NCBI GenBank assembly: GCA_041580375.1
Contig: JBFGDZ010000001.1
Span: 1 to 57,344, forward strand
Length of the DNA stretch: 57,344 nt
DNA from: JAPUIN01 sp041580375
GTDB lineage: Bacteria > Acidobacteriota > Polarisedimenticolia > Gp22-AA2
Reading direction: 5' to 3'
Positions 21,318 to 31,700 of the stretch are shown here, one piece after another (positions within the stretch are counted from its first letter, which is position 1; every line of letters begins with the position of its first letter). Under the pieces are notes generated by a model. That model searched no databases, was not told where the DNA came from, and saw only the letters and a program-made list of their open reading frames with translations. Both the position numbers and the translations under genes were made by a program.

Positions 21318-21761
21318 ATGTCGATCGTCCGCATCCGCATCGGTCCACCCAGCGAGGCGGCGGAGCTGCATCGCCGGATGGAGCGGATGATGGACCGTCT
21401 TCTCTACGGCCCGGAGGCGGTCGATCCGCAGCGTGGCTGGGTGCCCCGCGTCGACATCTTCGAGTGCGAAAGGGGCTTCCAGGTGACGATGGAGATCCCG
21501 GGCGTCAGCCGGGACGGCATCGAGATCCTGCTCGAGGGCTGCTACATGCGCGTCTCGGGAGTCCGGGAGGAGCCGGAGGCCTCGGGAGCCGTGCGCTGGC
21601 ATCACATGGAGATCGCCTACGGTCCCTTCGAGCGGATCGTCGCCCTGCCGTGCGAGGTCGACGCGGAGAAAATCCGCGCCAGCTACCGGGACGGCTTCCT
21701 GACGATCGAGATCCCCGAGGGCCGGACCGCGGCGCGGCAGGTGCCGATCAGCGGGAGCTAG
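21318..21761 (+). CDS. Small heat-shock protein (Hsp20/alpha-crystallin)
   Basis: The 147-residue protein has an N-terminal arm and an alpha-crystallin domain from about residue 45 (WVPRVDIFECERGFQVTMEI; VSRDGIEILLEGCYMRVSG; RIVALPCEVDAEKIRASYRD; GFLTIEIPEG), and ends with a VPI C-terminal anchor (RQVPISGS). These proteins hold unfolding substrates for DnaK or ClpB. It lies five bases after rpsT and just before lon, forming a small proteostasis block. No CIRCE is visible here, so control differs from the dnaK operon. Confidence 0.92.
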   Translation: MSIVRIRIGPPSEAAELHRRMERMMDRLLYGPEAVDPQRGWVPRVDIFECERGFQVTMEIPGVSRDGIEILLEGCYMRVSGVREEPEASGAVRWHHMEIAYGPFERIVALPCEVDAEKIRASYRDGFLTIEIPEGRTAARQVPISGS

Positions 21762-21777
21762 TTCAAGCGGAGCGCCG

Positions 21778-24258
21778 ATGGCGGACGAGAACGGGATCGG
21801 CCCGGTCGCGGAGATCGAGACCGGCGAGGACGAGGCCCCCGCGCGCCCGGGGACCGAGGCTCCCTCGATCCCGGCCACCCTGCCGATCCTGCCGCTGAAG
21901 AACACCGTCATCTTCCCCCACATCCCCTCACCGCTCGTCGTGGGGCGCCCCGGAAGCATGCGCCTGATCGAGGACGCCATGGGGGGGAACCGCCTCGTCG
22001 GACTCGCGACCCAGAAGGACCCCGAGGTGGAGAAGCCGGGCGAGTCGGATCTCTACCGGGTCGGCACGGCCGCGATCATCCAGCGCATGCTCAAGTTCCC
22101 GGACGGCTCCCTGAGGGTCCTCGTGAACGGCATCCGGCGCGTGCGACTGAAGCGCGCGGACCGGACCGATCCCTATCTGACCTGCGAGATCGAGACGCTC
22201 GAGGAGCAGGTGGAGACCTCGGTCGAGATGGAGGCGCTGACGAAGAACCTCCAGAACCAGATCTCGCGCATGCTGTCCCTGATGCCGATCGCGTCCGACG
22301 AGCTCGCCGTGGCGCTCCTCAACATCAGCGAGCCGGGCCGCTTCGCCGACATGGCCGCCGCCCTGCTCGTCCGCGATCTGGCGCAGAAGCAGAGCTACCT
22401 GAACATGCTCTCGGTGAAGGAGCGGCTGCAGCGCCTGACGCGTCACATCAGCCGTGAGATCGAGGTGATGGAGCTCGGCTCGCGGATCCAGCAGCAGGTC
22501 CAGGACGAGATGGAGAAGGGACAGCGCGAGTTCGTCCTGCGCCAGCAGCTGAAGGCGATCCAGAAGGAGCTGGGATCCGGGGACGAGACCGAGGTGGAGA
22601 TCCAGCGGCTCCAGCAGGAGATCGAGAAGGCGAAGATGCCGCCGCCGGCGCGCGAAGCGGCCGACCGCGAGCTGAACCGCCTGCGGACGATCCCGCCCGC
22701 CGCGGCCGAGCACGTCGTCGTGCGTACCTATCTGGACTGGCTGATCGCCCTTCCCTGGGCGAAGGAATCGACCGCCGCGATCGACCTCGCCCGGGCGCGC
22801 GGGATCCTCGACGAGGATCACCACGACCTGGAGCGCGTCAAGGAGCGCATCCTGGAGTTCCTGGCCGTGCGCAAGCTGCGCTCCGGGACGCGCGGGCCGA
22901 TCCTCTGCTTCGTGGGCCCGCCCGGGACGGGCAAGACCTCGGTGGGCCGTTCCATCGCCCGGGCCATGGGCCGCGCGTTCCACCGGCTCTCCCTCGGAGG
23001 CGTCCGCGACGAGGCGGAGATCCGCGGCCACCGGCGCACGTACGTCGGCGCCCTGCCCGGCCGGATCATCGAGGCGCTGCGCAAGTGCGCCACCCGCAAC
23101 CCGGTCATCATGCTGGACGAGATCGACAAGCTGGGGGCCGACTTCCGGGGCGACCCGGCCTCAGCGCTGCTGGAGGTCCTGGATCCCGAGCAGAACCACA
23201 CCTTCGTGGACCACTATCTCGACGTCCCGTTCGATCTCTCGGCCGTCATGTTCATCACGACCGCCAACGTGCTCCATACGATCCCGCCGCCGCTGCGCGA
23301 TCGGATGGAGGTGCTCGAGCTTCCCGGCTACACCGAGGAGGACAAGCATGAGATCGCGCGGCGCTACCTGATCCCGCGCCAGATCACCGAGAGCGGTCTT
23401 CCGGACGGCGAGGTCGAGTTCGAGGACGCGGCCCTGGGCGGGATCATCGCGCGCTACACCCGCGAGGCGGGGCTGAGGAATCTCGAGCGGGAGATCGCCA
23501 AGATCTGCCGCAAGGTCGCCCTCGGGCGCGCGGAGGGAACGACGAAGGGGCGCGTCGTAATCCGGGAGAAGGACCTGGCGTCCTACCTCGGCCCGGAGCG
23601 GCACACCCGCGAGGCTCTCGAGCGGTCGCCCCAGCCCGGGGTGGCGACGGGGCTGGCATGGACCCCCTACGGAGGCGAGATCCTGTTCGTCGAGGCCACG
23701 CGCATGCCGGGCGGCAAGTCGCTCGCCCTGACGGGACAGCTCGGCGACGTGATGCGCGAATCGGCCCAGGCCGCTCTGTCGTACGTCCGCGGCCGTGTGG
23801 CGGAGCTCGGGATCGAGCGGGACTTCTACACCCGCTCCGATCTCCACGTGCACGTCCCCGCGGGCGCCATTCCGAAGGACGGCCCCTCCGCGGGCGTCAC
23901 CATGGCGGTCGCCCTCGCCTCGCTGCTCACGGGGCGTGCGTGCAGGCCGGAGACGGCGATGACCGGGGAGATCACGCTGCGGGGCAAGGTGCTGCCGGTC
24001 GGGGGCATCAAGGAGAAGGTGCTGGCGGCGCGGCGGGCCGGGATCCGGACGATCATCCTCCCGGCGGAGAACGAGAAGGACCTGCACGACGTGCCGGAAG
24101 ACTCCCGCCGTGATCTCACGTTCCGGTTCGTGGACTCGGTGGACGAGGCGCTCGATCTCGCCCTGCTGCCCCGCGATGCGGAGCCGGCCGGACGCGCGGC
24201 GAAACGTCCGGGCCGCCCGTCCCGGCGCGCGACGCGGGGCTCCTCGATCACCCCTTGA
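21778..24258 (+). CDS. lon: ATP-dependent Lon protease
   Basis: The 826-residue protein has the substrate-binding LAN domain (LPILPLKNTVIFPHIPSPLV), a helical region, the AAA+ module with Walker A (VGPPGTGKTSVGRSIA, near residues 379-394) and Walker B (VIMLDEIDKLG), and a C-terminal protease domain. The catalytic serine is about residue 704 in PKDGPSAGVTMAVAL, with the dyad lysine about residue 747 in GGIKEKVLAARR. GGAG lies just upstream of the ATG. Its last 11 bases overlap the convergent rtcB. It degrades misfolded and regulatory proteins in the cytoplasm. Confidence 0.98.
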   Translation: MADENGIGPVAEIETGEDEAPARPGTEAPSIPATLPILPLKNTVIFPHIPSPLVVGRPGSMRLIEDAMGGNRLVGLATQKDPEVEKPGESDLYRVGTAAIIQRMLKFPDGSLRVLVNGIRRVRLKRADRTDPYLTCEIETLEEQVETSVEMEALTKNLQNQISRMLSLMPIASDELAVALLNISEPGRFADMAAALLVRDLAQKQSYLNMLSVKERLQRLTRHISREIEVMELGSRIQQQVQDEMEKGQREFVLRQQLKAIQKELGSGDETEVEIQRLQQEIEKAKMPPPAREAADRELNRLRTIPPAAAEHVVVRTYLDWLIALPWAKESTAAIDLARARGILDEDHHDLERVKERILEFLAVRKLRSGTRGPILCFVGPPGTGKTSVGRSIARAMGRAFHRLSLGGVRDEAEIRGHRRTYVGALPGRIIEALRKCATRNPVIMLDEIDKLGADFRGDPASALLEVLDPEQNHTFVDHYLDVPFDLSAVMFITTANVLHTIPPPLRDRMEVLELPGYTEEDKHEIARRYLIPRQITESGLPDGEVEFEDAALGGIIARYTREAGLRNLEREIAKICRKVALGRAEGTTKGRVVIREKDLASYLGPERHTREALERSPQPGVATGLAWTPYGGEILFVEATRMPGGKSLALTGQLGDVMRESAQAALSYVRGRVAELGIERDFYTRSDLHVHVPAGAIPKDGPSAGVTMAVALASLLTGRACRPETAMTGEITLRGKVLPVGGIKEKVLAARRAGIRTIILPAENEKDLHDVPEDSRRDLTFRFVDSVDEALDLALLPRDAEPAGRAAKRPGRPSRRATRGSSITP

Positions 24259-25702
24259 TGACGCCGAGCGGCACGAGCCGTGCCACGCGCTTCGAGATGC
24301 CGGCCCGGTGCACGACGTCGACCACCTCCGAGACGTCCTTGTAGGCCTCCGGGATCTCCTCCGCCAGCGTCGCGTACCCCTTCGCCCGGACGATCACGCC
24401 GCGGTCCTCCATCTCGCGGGCGATCGGCCGGCCCCGCACGCTCCGCCTGGCCGCGGCGCGGCTGAGCCGACGCCCCGCCCCGTGGCAGGTCGAGCCGAAC
24501 GTCTCCTCGGTCGCCCGGCGCGTCCCCACGAGGACGTACGAGCAGCGCCCCATGTCCCCCGGGATCAGCACCGGCTGGCCGACCCCCCGGTACGCCTCGG
24601 GCGTGCGCGGATCCCCCGGGGCGAAGGCGCGCGTGGCCCCCTTCCTGTGCACGCAGACCGGCCGCTCGCGTCCGTCGACCAGGTGCGTCTCGACCTTGGC
24701 GATGTTGTGGCAGACGTCGTAGACGACCTCGATCCCGAGATCGCGGGGACTCTTCCGGAACACCTCCTCGAACGTCTGGCGGACCCAGTGCGTGATCAGC
24801 TGGCGGTTCCCGAACGCGAAGTTGGCCGCCGCGTACATCGCCCCCATGTACCGCTTCCCCTCCTCGCTCTTCACCGGGGCGCAGCACAGCTGCGGATCGG
24901 GAAGGTAAATGCCGTACCGCCCCGCCGCCTTCAGCATCTGCTGCAGGAAGTCGTCGCACACCTGGTAGCCGAGCCCGCGGGAGCCGGTGTGAATGGAGAT
25001 CGTGATCTGATCGTGCTCCAGTCCCAGGGCGCGGGCCGCCGGCTCGTCGTGGACCTCGTCCACGCGCTGCACCTCGAGAAAATGGTTGCCCGAGCCCAGC
25101 GTTCCGAGCTGCGATCGGCCGCGCTCGCGGGCGCGGGGCGACACGTGATCCGGGTTGGCGCCCCTGAGGCGCCCCCCCTCCTCGATGTGCAGCAGATCCT
25201 CCGGATCGCCGTAGCCGGACCCGACAGCCCACTCGGCCCCCGAGCCGAGCAGCCGCTCCTGGCTCTTCGCATCGAGCCTCAGGTCCTGGCGATGCGATCC
25301 GACACCGGTCGGCACGTTGCGAAACAGCGCCTCGACGAGGGGCCGCATGAGCGGGCGGGCCTCTTCGGCCGCGATGCGTGAGCGGAGCAGCCGGACGCCG
25401 CAGTTGATGTCGTAGCCGACCCCTCCGGGCGAGATCACGCCCTCGTCGAGATCGAACGCCGCCACGCCGCCGATCGGGAAGCCGTACCCCCAGTGGATGT
25501 CGGGCATCGCCATCGATGCCGACACGATCCCTGGCAGGCAGGCGACGTTTTTGACCTGGGCGAGCGAGGCGTCGTCGCGGATCCCCTCCATGAGGCGCCC
25601 GTCCGCGAAGACGAGCCCCGGGACGTTCATCCGGCCGTGGCGCGGAATCCGGTACCGGCACGGGCCGATCGCCTCGATCGGCACGCGTGTCTCCTGCTTC
25701 AC
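24248..25702 (-). CDS. rtcB: RNA 3'-phosphate/5'-hydroxyl ligase RtcB
   Basis: RtcB joins 2',3'-cyclic phosphate or 3'-phosphate ends to 5'-OH RNA using GTP and Mn2+. The 484-residue protein starts at GTG 25702 behind GGGAGG. Family motifs are complete: YDINCGVRLLRS (metal-binding Cys), GTLGSGNHFLEV, VCHNIAKVE, the guanylylated-His motif STCHGAGRRLSR and the canonical C-terminus VPLGVIKG. Archease is encoded 88 bases upstream on the same strand. It serves RNA repair and possibly tRNA maturation. Confidence 0.97.
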   Translation of the reverse strand: MKQETRVPIEAIGPCRYRIPRHGRMNVPGLVFADGRLMEGIRDDASLAQVKNVACLPGIVSASMAMPDIHWGYGFPIGGVAAFDLDEGVISPGGVGYDINCGVRLLRSRIAAEEARPLMRPLVEALFRNVPTGVGSHRQDLRLDAKSQERLLGSGAEWAVGSGYGDPEDLLHIEEGGRLRGANPDHVSPRARERGRSQLGTLGSGNHFLEVQRVDEVHDEPAARALGLEHDQITISIHTGSRGLGYQVCDDFLQQMLKAAGRYGIYLPDPQLCCAPVKSEEGKRYMGAMYAAANFAFGNRQLITHWVRQTFEEVFRKSPRDLGIEVVYDVCHNIAKVETHLVDGRERPVCVHRKGATRAFAPGDPRTPEAYRGVGQPVLIPGDMGRCSYVLVGTRRATEETFGSTCHGAGRRLSRAAARRSVRGRPIAREMEDRGVIVRAKGYATLAEEIPEAYKDVSEVVDVVHRAGISKRVARLVPLGVIKG

Positions 25703-25790
25703 GTCGTGACCCTCCCTGATCGATTCACTCTACCGCCGCGCTTTCGGCGCCGTCAACGGCGATCGGCCGGGGCCCGAGCGGTCCTCGTCC

Positions 25791-26216
25791 TCACACGTCG
25801 AAGACGACGCGCACGCGCCATCGCCCGCCGGCTCGCCGCATGCGGATCTGATGATAGGTCACGGCCTTCACCTCCCGCAGCAGTCTGTGGCGCGAGGGGT
25901 CGAACGGCTCCCCCGCCGCCGCGCCGCGGGCCGTGAGCGTTCGGCGGTCGACGCGGTCGAGGACGAAGCGGGCGAACACGAAGCCGCGGCTCTCGTGCAG
26001 ATAGAGGAGCTCCGACAGCCAGCGGACCAGGAGGTCCTCCGGCCCCGATCCGCGCACCTGAACGGCGAGGCGCCCCGCGGGGCGGACCGTCCGCCGGTCG
26101 CAGATCAGGTCGGCGAGCGCGCAGGAGGCGTTCGCGAACAGGCGCGGCAGCGTGGCGGCGGAGATGCTGGCCGCCACGTCCGCCGTGTGCTCGACGAACC
26201 GGTAGGGGGGCGCCAT
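25791..26216 (-). CDS. Archease, RtcB activator
   Basis: Archease speeds RtcB guanylylation and allows multiple turnover. The 141-residue protein starts YRFVEHTADVAASISAATLP, the diagnostic archease opening with its metal-binding Asp. It has VRWLSELLYLHES and ends in VKAVTYHQIRMRR...VVFDV, the usual C-terminal strands. It begins three bases after rnr stops and precedes rtcB, so rnr-archease-rtcB is probably one transcript. Confidence 0.95.
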   Translation of the reverse strand: MAPPYRFVEHTADVAASISAATLPRLFANASCALADLICDRRTVRPAGRLAVQVRGSGPEDLLVRWLSELLYLHESRGFVFARFVLDRVDRRTLTARGAAAGEPFDPSRHRLLREVKAVTYHQIRMRRAGGRWRVRVVFDV

Positions 26217-26219
26217 GGC

Positions 26220-28538
26220 TCAGCTCCGGGTCCGCCTCGTGCGGCGCCGCCTCCCCCCCGCGCGGCCCGCCGCGCGGACGGCCGCAGGCTCCGTGAGGGA
26301 GAAGTCGACCTGGAGGAGGAAGGGGTTCACGCGATCGACCCGCACGCGCACGCGGTCGCCGAGGCGGAAGACGCGGCCGTGCCGCGCTCCCTGGAGGATC
26401 TGCTTCCTCTCGTGGAAGCGGTAGTCGTCGTCGCCGAGCGAATCGAGCGGCACCAGTCCGTCGATGAAGAACTCCCTCAGCTCGACGAAGAAGCCGAACG
26501 GGTGGAGGGAGAGGATGAAACCGTCGAACTCCTCGCCGAGCCGCTCGCCCATGAAGCCGATCTTCTTCCAGGCGATCAGCTCGTTCTCGGCCGCGTCCGC
26601 GGTCCGCTCGGTGCGCGACGACCGCAACGCCGCCTCCGGGAGGAACTCCTCGAGCGCGGCGCGCTCGCGCTCCTTCAGGGGGCCCCCCGCGAGGAAGCGC
26701 TTGAGGATGCGATGCACGACGAGGTCCGGGTACCGCCGGATCGGCGACGTGAAGTGCGTGTAGCAGGAGGAGGCCAGCCCGAAGTGGATGTCCCGCTTCT
26801 CCGCGTAGCGCGCCTGCTTCATCGCGCGCAGCATCAGCCGCGACAGGAACCGCTCCTCGGGCCTCCCTTGCGCAGCGTCCAGCAGCGCCTGGAGCGTCGC
26901 CGGCTCGATTGCCGTGAACGGCCGCGGCAGGCGGTACCCGAATGCCTGCGCCACGCGGTCGAACTCCTCGAGCTTGGTCGGATCGGGCCGCTCGTGGATC
27001 CGGTACATGGCGGGGACGCGGGCCCCGAACAGGTGGCGCGCCACGGTCTCGTTGGCCGCCAGCATGAACTCCTCGATCAGGCGGTGGGCGACGTTGCGCT
27101 CCAGCGCCAGAATCGCGGTCATCTCCCCCGTCGCGGCCAGGACGATCTCCGGCTCCGGCAGGTCGAAATCGATGCTGCCGCGCTCGCGGCGCCGCTCGTT
27201 CAGGAGCCCCGCGAGCTCCTCCATCAGCCGGAAGCCGGGCACGAGAGCCCGGTAGCGCTCGATCGTGCCGGCGTCGCCGTCGACGAGGATGCGCGCGACG
27301 TCCGTGTAGGTCATGCGCGCGGCGCTCCGGATCACCCCCTGCGCGAAACGGTGCCCGACGACCGCCCCGCGGCGATCGATCGTCATCACGCAGGACTGAA
27401 CCAGCCGGTCGACTCCGGGGTTGAGCGAGCAGATCCCGTTGCTGAGGTCCGGAGGGAGCATCGGGATCGCCGTGCCCGGGAAATAGACGCTCGTGCCGCG
27501 CTCGTACGCCTCCCCATCGAGGGCGCCGGACGCGGGCACGTAGTGCGCCACGTCGGCGATGTGCACCTGAAGCTCGAAGGATCCCTTCTCGAGGCGCCGG
27601 ACGAAGACGGCGTCGTCGAAGTCCTTCGCCGTCTCGCCGTCGATCGTCACGATCGGCAGTTCGCGGAAGTCCTCGCGGCCGCGGATCGCCGCGGGGGGCA
27701 CCTCCTTCGGGATCGCCGCCGCCTCGGCCAGGACGTCCTCGGGGAACTCGGTGCGCAGGCCGTACTTGCGCACGATCGTCCGCAGATCGACGCCGGGCTC
27801 GTCCGGGCGTCCCAGGACCTCGACGATCCTGCCCAGCGCGCGCTGTCCGCGGGCCGGAGGACGGGTCACCGCCACCCCCACGACGACTCCGTTCTCGGCG
27901 CCGGCGGTCTCCCCCTCCGCGACCAGGATGCCGCCCTCGAACAGGCGGTCGAACGCCTCCACGTACCCGGGCCCCCGCGGCCCCCCCTGCGAGCGGTACA
28001 CGCCCATCACCCGCCGGGTCGACTTCTCCAGGACGCGCTGGATCTCCCCCATCGCGCGGCCGTCCCGTCCGCGGCGACGGATGCGGACCTCGACCCGATC
28101 GCCGTCCATCTGCTCCCCCAGGTGGCGGTTCGGGATCAGGATGTCCCGCCCTCCGCTCTCGGGGGTCACGAACCCGAACCCCCGCGGGTGGCGCTGCAGG
28201 CGCCCCGTCACGATTTTGCCCGAGGCCGCGCCCCCGTCGCCGGAGCGTTCGATTCGTCCGCTCCGGTCGGTGGATCCCGCCCGCCCGGCGCTTCCGGTCC
28301 GGCGCCCCCGTCTTTCCGATGGCGGCTTCGGACGCCGCAGGACGTACCGGTCCCGACCGACGCGGACGACCTCGCGCTCGCTGAGCAGATCGCGCAGCGT
28401 GCGGTGCAGGGCGCGCCGCTCCCCCCGCCCCAGCCCCATCAGGCGCATCAGGTCCTGCGCCCGGAGGGGGCGCCGCCCCGCCTCCTCCAGGCTCCGGACG
28501 ACGCTGTCGCGCATTCCTCCGTCGACGGTTCCGCTCAC
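26220..28538 (-). CDS. rnr: Ribonuclease R (RNB-family 3'-5' exoribonuclease)
   Basis: From the GTG at 28538, with GAGGAGA about eight bases upstream, the protein is 772 residues; an in-frame ATG 24 bases later is possible. Domains in order: an N-terminal helix-turn-helix (RDSVVRSLEEAGRRPLRAQD), cold-shock OB folds (GRLQRHPRGFGFVTPESGG), the RNB catalytic domain with acidic motif (DGETAKDFDDAVFVRR) and GTAIPMLPPDLSNGICSLNP, then an S1 domain (EEFDGFILSLHPFGFFVELR). A basic tail ends the protein (GGRRRRTRRTRS). It degrades structured RNA. Coupling to archease and rtcB suggests choice between repair and decay. Confidence 0.96.
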   Translation of the reverse strand: MSGTVDGGMRDSVVRSLEEAGRRPLRAQDLMRLMGLGRGERRALHRTLRDLLSEREVVRVGRDRYVLRRPKPPSERRGRRTGSAGRAGSTDRSGRIERSGDGGAASGKIVTGRLQRHPRGFGFVTPESGGRDILIPNRHLGEQMDGDRVEVRIRRRGRDGRAMGEIQRVLEKSTRRVMGVYRSQGGPRGPGYVEAFDRLFEGGILVAEGETAGAENGVVVGVAVTRPPARGQRALGRIVEVLGRPDEPGVDLRTIVRKYGLRTEFPEDVLAEAAAIPKEVPPAAIRGREDFRELPIVTIDGETAKDFDDAVFVRRLEKGSFELQVHIADVAHYVPASGALDGEAYERGTSVYFPGTAIPMLPPDLSNGICSLNPGVDRLVQSCVMTIDRRGAVVGHRFAQGVIRSAARMTYTDVARILVDGDAGTIERYRALVPGFRLMEELAGLLNERRRERGSIDFDLPEPEIVLAATGEMTAILALERNVAHRLIEEFMLAANETVARHLFGARVPAMYRIHERPDPTKLEEFDRVAQAFGYRLPRPFTAIEPATLQALLDAAQGRPEERFLSRLMLRAMKQARYAEKRDIHFGLASSCYTHFTSPIRRYPDLVVHRILKRFLAGGPLKERERAALEEFLPEAALRSSRTERTADAAENELIAWKKIGFMGERLGEEFDGFILSLHPFGFFVELREFFIDGLVPLDSLGDDDYRFHERKQILQGARHGRVFRLGDRVRVRVDRVNPFLLQVDFSLTEPAAVRAAGRAGGRRRRTRRTRS

Positions 28539-28631
28539 GACGAATCTCTCCTCATGGTCGCGGGGCGCTCCCGGCCCCCGCGCGGGGCGAAACCCTAGCA
28601 CACGCTCCGGCGGTGGCGCAAAAGATGCACT

Positions 28632-28645
28632 GCGGCTGCAGCCGC
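28632..28645. repeat. 14-base perfect palindrome upstream of rnr
   Basis: GCGGCTGCAGCCGC is self-complementary and lies in the divergent gap between rnr and the FG-GAP gene. It could be a regulator site or a chance GC-rich palindrome. No known motif is assigned. Confidence 0.35.
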
Positions 28646-28705
28646 TTGTCCGGTTGACCCGCACGGCTGGTGTTGAAAACCTACCGTTTCATTGAATGCG
28701 TCGGA

Positions 28706-28714
28706 TGGTATGAT
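28706..28714 (+). promoter_or_regulatory. Extended -10 promoter for the FG-GAP gene
   Basis: TGG followed by TATGAT fits an extended -10 element (TGnTATnAT), about 27 bases before the first ATG. No convincing -35 is present. Confidence 0.5.
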
Positions 28715-28740
28715 CGCGCCACTCATTCCACAGAACCGAT

Positions 28741-31700
28741 ATGGAACCTTACCCATCGGGCTGGCCCACACAAACCCAACGCCCACACGTGAGCGGCCTC
28801 ATCGAACCCCACCAGCATGCTCTTCCGGCCAAGGGACGCCATCCTTCGTACCGGAGCTCTCTCATCCTCATCCCCTTCCTCCTCGCCGTTCTGGTCGAAC
28901 CTGCCAGTGGAGGTTCATCCCTTTTTCCCAACCGGAGGTTCATCGTCGGCGAGAGGCCCCAGTCGGTGGCCCTGGGCGATTTCGATGCGGATGGCATGAC
29001 GGATGTGGCGGTCGCAAACCAAGGCTCCCATGACGTTGTCCTCCTACGCAATACGGGAGATGGAGTCTTCGCCGCGCAGCTTCGTCTCCCCGCCGGTGCC
29101 GCGCCCACGTTTGTTGCCGCCGGCGATTTCAATGCGGACGGATCGCTCGATCTGGCGGTGGCCAACGAAGGATCAGACGACGTCTCCATCCTCATTGCCG
29201 ATCCGAGTGGCGGCTTTCTCCCGGAGAGTCGATACCCCGTTGGACAGAGCCCGTTTGCCGCGGCCGTCGCGGATTTTGACCTGAATGGCCGATCCGATCT
29301 CGTCGTCGTGAACCCCGGCTCAGACGACATCTCGATTCTGCTGTCGCGCGCCGACGGGCGGCTCGCCCCTCAGCTTCGCGAGGCGGCGGGCTCGGATCCG
29401 GGAGCCGTGGTGGTGGGAGATTTCAACGGTGACAGGAGACCCGATCTTGCGGTCGCGAACTTCTCCAGTCACGACATCTCCATCTATCTCGGTCTCGGTG
29501 ATGGATCGTTCACGCCCCTGCCACGCTTCATGAACGGACCGACTCCACGTTCCCTCGTCACCGGCGACTTCAATGACGATGGGATAGTCGATCTGGCCGC
29601 AACGAACTATCTCTCCGATGAGGTGTCAATCCTTCTTGGATCGGGCAACGGCTCATTCTTTCCGCAGTTCCGATTCCGCGTGGGGCGGTTTCCACGCTCG
29701 ATCACCGTTGGTGATTTCGACACCGATGGCCGAGACGATTTGGCTGTCGCAAACCTTCTCTCCAACGACAATTCCGTTCTTTTGGGGCTCGGCAACGGGA
29801 CATTCAAGCCGGAGATCCGCGTGGGCGGCGGATCGGGTCCCGCGTCCATCGCCGTCGCGGATCTCAACGATGATGGGTTCCCGGACTTGATCACCGCGAA
29901 CGAATTCTCAAACGATGTTGGCTTTCTCCCAGGCTTCGGCGACGGGACCTTCCTCGAGCCCCTGAGATACGGCGCCGGGGCCGGACCCGTCGCGATCGCT
30001 GCCGCCGACTTCTTCGGAGACGGACCGATCGACCTGGTGATCGCGAATTCCTTCTCGGATGACATTTCGCTTCTCCCGGGCCTCGGGGACGGGCGCTTTG
30101 GGCCGGACACCCGTCTGAGCGTTGGGGATCGGCCTGTGTCCGTCGCGGTCGCGGACATCAATCGGGACGGACGTCCGGATCTCGGCGTGGCAAACTCCGA
30201 TTCGGACGACATTTCGATCATCAGATCGCTTCCCACCGGGAGCTTTGGGCCCGGGCTCCGGCTCGCTGCCGGCCTCGATCCGTCCTCCGTCACCTTCGGC
30301 GACCTCGATGGGGACGGCGCGCAGGATCTGGTCGTTGCCAATGCGGCTTCCAATGACGTGTCCGTCCATCTCGGTCGGCGCGGCGGAGCGCTCACTCGCG
30401 CCAGGCATTACGACGCAGGCGCGGGCCCGACATCGGTCGCCCTCGCCGATTTCGATGAAGATGGTCACACGGATCTCGTGATCGCCAACGCCTCCTCCAA
30501 CGATCTCACCTTTCTCCGCGGACTCGGTGACGGGACCTTCGTCTTCCACGACACCCTTCCCGTGGGCGAGCGTCCTCTCTCCCTGGCCGTCGGTGATTTC
30601 GACCAGGACGGCCGACCCGATGTCGTTGTCGCGAACTCCTTCTCCGATGATCTCTCCGTCCTCCTGAACGCCGGCGGAGGACGGTTCGAGACGCGGGAAC
30701 GGCTCGATCCAGGGTTTCGCCCCGTCTCCATCGCCCTAGGCGATCTGGATGCGGACGGATCGACCGATCTTGCCGTCGTGGCGCGCGGCTCGGCCGCCGT
30801 GAGCATCCTGCTGGGACGCGGCGACGGATCATTCGGCCCCTTCACGTCCTTCGGCGTGGCCTTCAATCCCTCGTCCCTCGCCATCGCCGACTTCAATGAA
30901 GATGGGGCCCCGGACCTCGCGGTCGCGAATATCTCCTCCGATGACATCTCCGTTTTGATCAACCAAGGGCCTTCGGCCGACAGCGACCTCGACGGGCTTC
31001 GCAATCACGAGGACAATTGTCCGAATGCCCGAAACCCCGAACAGACCGACACGGACCACGATGGTCTCGGCGACGCGTGCGACAACTGTCCGCTCACCTC
31101 CAATCGTTCCCAAAAAGATGACGACCGCGATGCCATCGGTGATGCCTGCGATCCGTGCACCGACCCGGATCGCGACGGATGGGGCAATTCGTTCCTCTCC
31201 CACACCGAGTGCCCTCTGGACAACTGTCCCGATCGCGCCAATCCTCTGCAGGCCGACGCGGACGTCGATCACCTCGGTGATGCATGCGATAACTGTCCTC
31301 ACGTCGCGAACACCGATCAGTCCGACAGCGACGGCGACGCCTTTGGAGACTCGTGCGATAACTGTCCTCTAGTGTTCAATGTATTCCAGGACGATCGTGA
31401 TGGGGATGGCGTCGGTGATCCGTGCGACAACTGCATACGGACCGCGAATCCCACCCAGGACGATGGGGATCGGGACGATGAGGGCGATCTGTGCGACCTC
31501 GACGACGGAATCATCGTCGTCACCTTGTCCGATCGTTCCACGATCCTCTTTCAGAGAGAAGCGGGGTTCCGGTCTTTTAACGTTTACCGCCGATCCGAGG
31601 GTGAGTTTCTCGATTCCGACGGAAACGGTGCGGCAGACGACTATGGTGCGTGCCTCGCGGCGGAGCAGCTGGGCGACACGGTGACCGACTCATCGATCCC

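Noticed and set aside
25851..28598. Plus-strand frame of 915 codons opposite archease and rnr
   Set aside because: Antisense to two well-conserved genes; no signal, domain or translation start.
28936..30993. CRISPR-like or satellite repeat array
   Set aside because: The periodicity is 147 bases within an open frame and encodes FG-GAP blades; there are no identical repeats or spacers.
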